Source: Streptomyces brevispora (lineage in GTDB: Bacteria > Actinomycetota > Actinomycetes > Streptomycetales > Streptomycetaceae). Taken from it: a DNA stretch of 64,000 bases. A program made the position numbers and the translations under genes. Every line of letters begins with the position of its first letter. Position 1 is the first letter of the stretch. Below are positions 51,122-57,344 of the stretch, one piece after another. The notes under the pieces were generated by a model. That model was not told the DNA's origin. It made no database searches and saw only the letters and a program-made list of their open reading frames with translations. The stretch lies in assembly GCF_007829885.1 (NCBI RefSeq), contig NZ_VIWW01000001.1:5208001-5272000 (forward strand), in the 5' to 3' direction.

Positions 51122-52759
51122 TCATTCTCGGGCCGGCGGGCCCTGGTCGGCACCAGGTGTGTCTCCACGAAGCCGGAAGCGTTGCAGTTTGCCCGTCGCG
51201 GTACGGGGGAGTGCGGGCAGGAACGTGATGAGGCGCGGGCACTTGTGCGGGGCCAGTTCCCTCTTCATGAAGGCGCGCAGCGCGTCGGCCGGGAGCGTGG
51301 AGCCCTCCCGCAGGACCACGTACGCCGCGACGATCCGGCCGCGCAGCTCGTCCTCGCGGCCCACCACCGCGGCCTCCGCCACCTCCGGGTGGCGCAACAG
51401 GGCCTCCTCGACCTCCGGGCCCGCGATGTTGTACCCGGAGGAGATGATCATGTCGTCGGCACGGGCCACATAGCGGAAGTAGCCGTCCGCGTCGCGCACG
51501 TACGTGTCGCCGGTGAGGTTCCAGCCGTGCCGTACGTACTGCCGCTGCCGTTCGTCGGCCAGGTAGCGGCAGCCGACCGGTCCGCGTACGGCCAGCAGCC
51601 CCGGCTCTCCGTCCGGCACCGCCGTACCGTCCCGGTCCACCACCCGGGCCTGCCAGCCGGGCACCGGGACGCCGGTGGTGCCGGGGCGGATCGCGTCGTC
51701 GGCCGCGGAGACGAAGATGTGCAGCAGTTCGGTGGCGCCGATGCCGTTGATGATGCGCAGACCGGTCCGCTCGTACCAGGACCGCCAGGTGGCGGCGGGC
51801 AGGTTCTCACCCGCCGATACGCAGCGGCGCAGCGTGGAGAGGTCGTACGTGTCGAGCTGGTCGAGCATCACCCGGTAGGCCGTGGGCGCAGTGAACAGCA
51901 CCGAGACGTGGTGGGCGGCGAGGGCCGGCAGCAGCTGTCGGGGGCCGGCCTGTTCCAGCAGCAGCGCCGAGGCGCCGGCCCGCAGCGGGAAGATCACCAG
52001 TCCGCCGAGCCCGAAAGTGAAGCCGAGCGGCGGGCTGCCGGCGAACACGTCGTCGGGGACCGGCCGCAGGACGTGCCGCGAGAAGGTGTCGGCTATGGCC
52101 AGGACATCGCGGTGCAGGTGCATGCAGCCCTTGGGGCGGCCGGTGGTCCCCGAGGTGAACGCGATCAGCGCGACATCGTCCGACGCGGTGTCCACGGCCG
52201 GGTAGGGGCCCGGTCTGGCGGCGGCCAGCCGGAGCAGGTCGTCCGGGGCGTCGCCACCGTACGCGGTGATCCGCAGCCCCGGCACCTGAGCCTTCGCCAG
52301 GTCGTCGACCGAGCGGACGTCGCACAACGCGTGGCTGACCCGGGCGATCGAGCAGATCGTGGCGAGTTCGGCGGCCCGCTGCTGCGCCAGTACGGTGACG
52401 GCGATCGCACCGGCCTTCAGCACCGCCAGCCAGCAGGCGGCGAGATGGGGCGTGGTGGGGCCGCGCAGCAGCACGCGGTTGCCGGGAACGACCCCCAGGT
52501 CCGAGGTGAGGACATGCGCGATCCGGTCGACCCGGTCCCGCAGCTCCCCGTAGCCGATCACCTTGCCGTCCGGTGTGCGGAAGGCGGGGCGGTCGGGCCC
52601 CAAGCGGTCCGCCGTACGGTCCAGGAGCTCGACGGCGCAGTTCAGCCGGTCCGGATAGTGCAGCTCCGGCAGGTCGAAGACCAGTTCCGGCCACTGGTCG
52701 GCGGGTGGCAGATGCTCCCGGGCAAAGCTGTCGATGTGCGCTGAGGTCTTCGGGTCCAT
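51122..52759 (-). CDS. Aromatic acid CoA ligase (2-aminobenzoate/benzoate-CoA ligase family)
   Basis: 545 residues from ATG 52759, with GGGGGCG upstream. Adenylation motifs FTSGTTGRPKG, GIGATELLHIF, GDTYVRDADGYFRYVARADD and the C-terminal lysine in RTATGKLQR are complete. Length and overall pattern match benzoate/2-aminobenzoate-CoA ligases, which make the CoA thioester through an acyl-AMP. First gene of a minus-strand operon with paaX, divergent from the acyl-CoA dehydrogenase. Confidence 0.88.
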   Translation of the reverse strand: MDPKTSAHIDSFAREHLPPADQWPELVFDLPELHYPDRLNCAVELLDRTADRLGPDRPAFRTPDGKVIGYGELRDRVDRIAHVLTSDLGVVPGNRVLLRGPTTPHLAACWLAVLKAGAIAVTVLAQQRAAELATICSIARVSHALCDVRSVDDLAKAQVPGLRITAYGGDAPDDLLRLAAARPGPYPAVDTASDDVALIAFTSGTTGRPKGCMHLHRDVLAIADTFSRHVLRPVPDDVFAGSPPLGFTFGLGGLVIFPLRAGASALLLEQAGPRQLLPALAAHHVSVLFTAPTAYRVMLDQLDTYDLSTLRRCVSAGENLPAATWRSWYERTGLRIINGIGATELLHIFVSAADDAIRPGTTGVPVPGWQARVVDRDGTAVPDGEPGLLAVRGPVGCRYLADERQRQYVRHGWNLTGDTYVRDADGYFRYVARADDMIISSGYNIAGPEVEEALLRHPEVAEAAVVGREDELRGRIVAAYVVLREGSTLPADALRAFMKRELAPHKCPRLITFLPALPRTATGKLQRFRLRGDTPGADQGPPARE

Positions 52760-52836
52760 GACGGATCGCCCCCTTGTCGCCTCTGGAGCGTATCGTTTGG
52801 GTGACGGTAGTCAACGGTCCGCGATAAAACGGAATG

Positions 52837-52875
52837 CCGAGGCAAGGCGCGACAGTCCGAGGCAAGGCGCGACAG
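52837..52875. repeat. 20-bp direct repeat in the ligase/acyl-CoA dehydrogenase divergent promoter
   Basis: CCGAGGCAAGGCGCGACAG occurs at 52837-52855 and 52857-52875, period 20 bp (about two helical turns). It sits between divergent starts 52759 and 52976, so it could be a PaaX binding region or a simple duplication. Confidence 0.6.
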
Positions 52876-52975
52876 AGGGCATGCACAGAGCTCTCGCCAG
52901 AAGGCCTGCACAGGGCTCGTGACAGAACGGCATGCGTAGTGCTTCCGACGGGACCCCGACAAGAGAGGCGCCGGT

Positions 52976-54103
52976 ATGACGGCATTCGCGCTCGATCCGT
53001 CCCAGACCGCCTGGTGCGAGGAGCTGCGCACCCTGGCCGAGCAGCGCCTGCGCCCGCTCGCGGAGAAGGGTGAGCCCGGTCACGTCAACCGGCCGCTGGT
53101 CGCCGCCCTCGGTGAACTCGGCCTGCTGGAACGGCTGCTGGACTCCGGCGCCCTCGATCTCTGCCTGCTGCGCGAATCCCTCGCCCGGGGCTGCACGGAG
53201 GCCGAGACCGCCCTGGCGCTCCAGGGGCTCGGTACTTACCCCGTGATCCAGGCGGGTACTCCCGCCCACCGCGAGCGCTGGCTTCCCGAGGTCCGCGCGG
53301 GCCGTGCCGTCGCCGCCTTCGCGCTCAGCGAGCCGGGGGCGGGGTCGGACGCGGCGGCCCTCGCGCTCGACGCCGCGCACACCCCGGACGGCTGGCGGCT
53401 GACCGGCGAGAAGTGCTGGATCTCGAACGCCCCAGAGGCCGACTTCTACACCGTCTTCGCCCGCACGACGCACGGCGCCGGGGCCCGCGGCGTCACCGCG
53501 TTCCTGGTCCCCGCCGACCGGCCCGGGCTGACCGGCAGCTCCCTCGACATGCTCTCGCCGCACCCCATCGGCGCCCTCGCCTTCGACGGTGTGCCGGTCA
53601 CCCACGACGACGTGCTCGGCGAACCGGACCGGGGCTTCCGGGTCGCCATGAACACCCTCAACCTGTTCCGGCCCAGCGTCGGCGCCTTCGCCGTCGGCAT
53701 GGCCCGCGCCGCGCTCGACGCCACCGTCGTACACACCGAGGAGCGCACCGCGTTCGGCGGCCCGCTCAGGGAACTGCAGGCCGTCGCCCATCAGGTCGCC
53801 GAGATGGCCACCCGCACCGAGGCCGCCCGGCTGCTGGTGTACGCGGCCGCCGCCGCGTACGACGCGGGAGAGCCGGGCGTGCCGCGCCGGGCCGCCATGG
53901 CGAAACTGTTCGCGACCGAGACCGCGCAGTACGTCGTGGACACGGCCGTCCAACTGCACGGGGCCCGCGCCCTGCGCCGCGGCCATCTGCTCGAACACCT
54001 CTACCGGGAGGTCCGCGCCCCGCGGATCTACGAGGGCGCCAGCGAGGTGCAGCGCACCATCATCGCCAAGGAGCTGTACGCGAACCGGGAGCCGTCCGCA
54101 TGA
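52976..54103 (+). CDS. Acyl-CoA dehydrogenase family protein
   Basis: 375 residues. FAD-binding AFALSEPGAGSDAAAL and the catalytic glutamate segment RIYEGASEVQRTIIAKEL are present. Oxidises an acyl-CoA to the enoyl-CoA and passes electrons to ETF; the ETF genes of this window could serve. Overlaps the Rid gene by 4 nt. Presumed step: re-oxidation of a ring or ring-derived CoA intermediate. Confidence 0.9.
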   Translation: MTAFALDPSQTAWCEELRTLAEQRLRPLAEKGEPGHVNRPLVAALGELGLLERLLDSGALDLCLLRESLARGCTEAETALALQGLGTYPVIQAGTPAHRERWLPEVRAGRAVAAFALSEPGAGSDAAALALDAAHTPDGWRLTGEKCWISNAPEADFYTVFARTTHGAGARGVTAFLVPADRPGLTGSSLDMLSPHPIGALAFDGVPVTHDDVLGEPDRGFRVAMNTLNLFRPSVGAFAVGMARAALDATVVHTEERTAFGGPLRELQAVAHQVAEMATRTEAARLLVYAAAAAYDAGEPGVPRRAAMAKLFATETAQYVVDTAVQLHGARALRRGHLLEHLYREVRAPRIYEGASEVQRTIIAKELYANREPSA

Positions 54104-54501
54104 GCCCGATCCACCGGATCAACCCCGCCGAACTCTCGCCGCCCGCGGGTTTCTCGCACGCGGTCACCGCCACCGGGAGCCAACTGGTCTTCCTGGCCGG
54201 GCAGACCGCCCTCGACCAGCGGGGCGACATCATCGGGAGCACCCTGCCCGAGCAGTTCGCCACCGCCCTCACCAACCTGCTCACCGCCCTGCGCGCGGCG
54301 GGCGGCGCCCCGGCGGACCTGGCCCGGGTCACGGTCTACGCCACCGATGTGGCCGACTACCGGGCGAACGCCGCCGAACTGGGCCGGATCTGGCGGCGGT
54401 TGGCGGGCCGCGACTACCCCGCGATGGCAGTGATCGGCGCCGCGCGGCTCTGGGACGAGCAGGCACTCGTCGAGATCGACGGGGTGGCGGTGCTGCCCTG
54501 A
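54100..54501 (+). CDS. Rid (YjgF/YER057c/UK114) family protein
   Basis: 133 residues, ATG overlapping the upstream stop. Rid fold: FLAGQTALDQRGDIIG, VTVYATDVADYRANAAELG, and the C-terminal ALVEIDGVAVLP. The arginine that binds the substrate carboxylate in classical RidA is replaced (YPAMAV), so it is a Rid subfamily without that residue. Rid proteins hydrolyse enamines/imines to ketones and ammonia; in this cluster a natural target would be the enamine made from 2-aminobenzoyl-CoA, which has no free carboxylate (inference). Confidence 0.88.
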   Translation: MSPIHRINPAELSPPAGFSHAVTATGSQLVFLAGQTALDQRGDIIGSTLPEQFATALTNLLTALRAAGGAPADLARVTVYATDVADYRANAAELGRIWRRLAGRDYPAMAVIGAARLWDEQALVEIDGVAVLP

Positions 54502-54506
54502 ACGAG

Positions 54507-54610
54507 CCGGACACCACGAACGCCCCGCGCGGACCGGACACCACGAACGCCCCGCGCGGACCGGACACCACGAACGCCCCGCGCGGACCGGACACCACGA
54601 ACGCCTCGGA
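54507..54610. repeat. 27-bp tandem repeat, three full copies plus a partial
   Basis: The unit begins CCGGACACCACGAACGCC. Copies at 54507-54533, 54534-54560 and 54561-54587 are identical; a fourth is partial and runs into a terminator stem. It lies outside any gene, directly after the Rid stop. Confidence 0.9.
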
Positions 54611-54644
54611 CCGACCCGGGAATCAGGGCCCGTCCGAGGCGTTC
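54599..54644. terminator. Bidirectional terminator
   Basis: Perfect 13-bp stem GAACGCCTCGGAC / GTCCGAGGCGTTC between the convergent Rid and FAD monooxygenase genes. The left arm is part of the last 27-bp repeat copy. Confidence 0.75.
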
Positions 54645-54729
54645 AGGACATTCTGGGTGTTCGTCGTGTCGGATCAATGCGGTGCGGCCGCAACTGTGTT
54701 GGAGGTGGGACCGGCGGCCGCCCGTCGGG

Positions 54730-55863
54730 TCAGTACGGCTGCACCAGCACGTGCGCCGCGCCCGGAATGCCGACCTTGAGCAGCTCGTCCTCCTCGGGCG
54801 TGGTCTCCCCACCCGTCTCCTGCTTGAGCACGGCACGCGACATGGCCTGCACCCACATGGCGCGAGGACGGCGGCGGTTCTCCCAGACGTCGAGCGCGGT
54901 CGCGACGTCCGGCTCGGCGTCCAGCGACTCGGCGAGCACCAGCGCGTCCTCCACGGCCATCGCCGCACCTTGAGCGATGTGCGGGGTGCTCGCGTGCGCG
55001 GCGTCACCGGCCAGGACGACCCGGCCGACGTGCCACGGCTCCTCGACGGTCACCTGGGAGATCCGCGAATACACGATGTCCTCGGGTCCGGTGACCGTGG
55101 CGAGTGCCTCGGCGACCGGACCGGAGAACATCGGCAGCCGCTCCTTGAGCTGCTCATGGGCCTTCTCCGGATCGGGCCGGAAGTCTTCGGCCTCGGCGAA
55201 CACCGAGCCCAGGTACATCAGTTCGTCGGTGATCGGGGTGAGCAGCGCCTTGGCGTCCTGGCCCGCGGTGCTCATCACGACACCCCGCACCTGCTCCTGA
55301 CGGGGCATGCTGACGCGCCAGTTGGCGAAGCCGGTGTACTGGGGGGCGTAGCGATCGCCGTACAGCCGGGTGCGCAGCGGGGAGCCGATGCCGTCGAAAC
55401 CGACGACCAGGTCCCAGCGGCCGGCGGAGCCGTCGGACAGGGTGACGTCCACGCCCTCGCCGTCGTCCGCGAGTTCGGCGATGGTGGCGCCGAAGCGGAT
55501 CGTGGCCCCGGCCGCCGTGGCGGCGGCGCCGAGCACCTGGGCCAGTGCAGGGCGGGGTATGCCGTTGTTGGAGGGCGCGTCGCCCATCCGGGGCTGCGGA
55601 ATCGCTGCCAGGGTGTTCCCTGCCGGGTCCGCGATGGTCAGGACCTCCCACTCGAAGCCCGCCTTGAGGCAGTCGTCGAGCACCCCGATCTCCCGCATGA
55701 CGTGGAGAGCGTTGGACGGCTGGATGATGCCGACGCCGAGGGCGTCGAGCTCGTCACGGAGCTCGGCGACCTCGACGGTGTGGCCGCGCCGGGCCAGGGC
55801 GGTGGCGAGCGTCAGCCCGCCGATGCCGCCGCCGTGGATCAGGACGCGCAGGGGTGTTGCCAT
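54730..55863 (-). CDS. FAD-dependent monooxygenase downstream of conservon 3
   Basis: 377 residues from ATG 55863, with GGAGAG upstream. PHBH-type: GGGIGGLTLATALARRG at the N-terminus, LVVGFDGIGS and the GD motif VVLAGDAAHASTPHIAQGAAM. Substrate unknown. It lies 63 nt after cvnD on the same strand, in the place where other conservons carry P450s, so it is likely the effector oxidase of this conservon. Confidence 0.88.
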   Translation of the reverse strand: MATPLRVLIHGGGIGGLTLATALARRGHTVEVAELRDELDALGVGIIQPSNALHVMREIGVLDDCLKAGFEWEVLTIADPAGNTLAAIPQPRMGDAPSNNGIPRPALAQVLGAAATAAGATIRFGATIAELADDGEGVDVTLSDGSAGRWDLVVGFDGIGSPLRTRLYGDRYAPQYTGFANWRVSMPRQEQVRGVVMSTAGQDAKALLTPITDELMYLGSVFAEAEDFRPDPEKAHEQLKERLPMFSGPVAEALATVTGPEDIVYSRISQVTVEEPWHVGRVVLAGDAAHASTPHIAQGAAMAVEDALVLAESLDAEPDVATALDVWENRRRPRAMWVQAMSRAVLKQETGGETTPEEDELLKVGIPGAAHVLVQPY

Positions 55864-55926
55864 ATCGGATCTCTCCAGAGAGGGAACAGCGGGAAGGCTT
55901 AAGGGAATTCGTACGGGGAGGATGCG

Positions 55927-56496
55927 TCAGCCGGCCGCGACGGGCAGGCTCATCAGGTGCTCCACCAGGGCCAGCAGCACGTCCCGGCCGAACGGCCGGT
56001 CGCGCACATCACCGACCAGCAGGGGGACATGGGGGTCGAGGTCGAGCGCCGCCCTGACCTCGTCCGCCGTACGGGTGTTGTGGCCGTGGAAGCAGTTGAT
56101 CGCCACCACGAACGGGATGTCCCGGCTCTCGAAGAAGTCGATCGAGGCGAAACTGGTCTCCAGCCGCCGGGTGTCGGCGATCACGACGCCACCGAGTGCG
56201 CCGTTGACCAGGTCGTTCCACATGAACCAGAAACGCTCCTGGCCCGGTGTGCCGAAGAGGTAGACGACCAGCTCGGGACTGACCGTGATCCGGCCGAAGT
56301 CCAGCGCCACGGTGGTCGTGTCCTTGTGGCCGACACCGGCCAGGTCGTCGACGCCGATGCTGGCCTTGGTCAGGAACTCCTCGGTGCGCAGGGGCGCGAC
56401 CTCGCTGACGGCGCCCACCAGGGTGGTCTTGCCGACGCCGAAGCCACCGGCGATAAGGATCTTGACGGCGGCGGGGGCCGCCTGACTGCTTGTCAT
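55927..56496 (-). CDS. cvnD: Conservon 3 small GTPase-like protein CvnD
   Basis: 189 residues. P-loop GGFGVGKTT, FGTPGQERF, and AINCF at the NKxD position. Six nt after cvnC. Confidence 0.92.
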   Translation of the reverse strand: MTSSQAAPAAVKILIAGGFGVGKTTLVGAVSEVAPLRTEEFLTKASIGVDDLAGVGHKDTTTVALDFGRITVSPELVVYLFGTPGQERFWFMWNDLVNGALGGVVIADTRRLETSFASIDFFESRDIPFVVAINCFHGHNTRTADEVRAALDLDPHVPLLVGDVRDRPFGRDVLLALVEHLMSLPVAAG

Positions 56497-56502
56497 TTTT
56501 AC

Positions 56503-56910
56503 TCAGAGTCTCCGGAGTCCGTCGCGAACAGCGGCCAGCACGCCCATGTCCGCACCGCCGGCCACCCGTGCCACCGAGAGCGGTGCGCGGGCGAGCAGCA
56601 GGCCATGGGACACCAGGTCCGCCAGCAGGATCTTGGTCACCGAGACCGGGAGGTTGAGGTCCGCGGAGACCTCGGCGACCGCCGCGGGACGCAGGCAGCG
56701 CTCCAGGATCATCCGGTGCTCCGGCTGGAGCCGGCCGGGCCGGGCCGCTGCGCCGTGTTCGTCACGCGGGTCGTGTGCGGTCGTCAGCACGGTGATGAGG
56801 GTGAAGTCGTCCCGCTCGGGGGCGGTCCGGCCACGGGTGATGGTGTACGGGCGCACCATGGTGCCCGCACCGTCCTCCTCCGTCTCCTCGTCCTCCCAGT
56901 GTGGGGTCAC
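56503..56910 (-). CDS. cvnC: Conservon 3 DUF742 protein CvnC
   Basis: 135 residues from a GTG overlapping the cvnB stop. Acidic N-terminus, then the DUF742 start VRPYTITRGRT and the helix-turn-helix-like VSADLNLPVSVTKILLADLV. Confidence 0.92.
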   Translation of the reverse strand: MTPHWEDEETEEDGAGTMVRPYTITRGRTAPERDDFTLITVLTTAHDPRDEHGAAARPGRLQPEHRMILERCLRPAAVAEVSADLNLPVSVTKILLADLVSHGLLLARAPLSVARVAGGADMGVLAAVRDGLRRL

Positions 56911-57344
56911 GCGTGCGGCCCGTCCCCGCCGCCGAAGGCGTTGAAGTCACTGCGCACCGGGGTGCTGAGCTTCTGGCCGACCTGCTGGACGAGGTTGTGC
57001 ATGGCCAGCGACATGATCTCGGCGTCCACCTCCTGGGAGGCGACGACGGCCAGGTGCGTGCCCTGGGCGGCCGAGATGATGAAGAGCCACAGGTCCGACA
57101 GCTCGACGATCACCTGGTGCACGGCGCCGCCGTTGAAGAGCTGGCCGACACCACGGGCCAGGCTCTGCTGGCCGGTGCAGATGGCGGCCAGCCGCTCCGC
57201 GTCGGCGCGTTCCACGGTGCGTGAATGGCTCACGACCAGGCCGTCGTCGGAGAGCAGCACGGCGTTCAGGGTCTCGGCCACCGAGTCCACCAGGCCGTCG
57301 AGCAGCCAGTCGAGATCCTGGTGGGTGGCGGTTGTGCGTGTCAT
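56907..57344 (-). CDS. cvnB: Conservon 3 roadblock/LC7 protein CvnB
   Basis: 145 residues; single domain starting DLDWLLDGLVDSV with NAVLLSDDGLVVSHS. ATG overlaps the cvnA stop. Standard length, in contrast to the doubled CvnB of conservon 1. Confidence 0.92.
   Translation of the reverse strand: MTRTTATHQDLDWLLDGLVDSVAETLNAVLLSDDGLVVSHSRTVERADAERLAAICTGQQSLARGVGQLFNGGAVHQVIVELSDLWLFIISAAQGTHLAVVASQEVDAEIMSLAMHNLVQQVGQKLSTPVRSDFNAFGGGDGPHA

Noticed and set aside
54507..54610. 27-bp repeats considered as a CRISPR array
   Set aside because: The units are directly adjacent with no spacers and no cas genes nearby.
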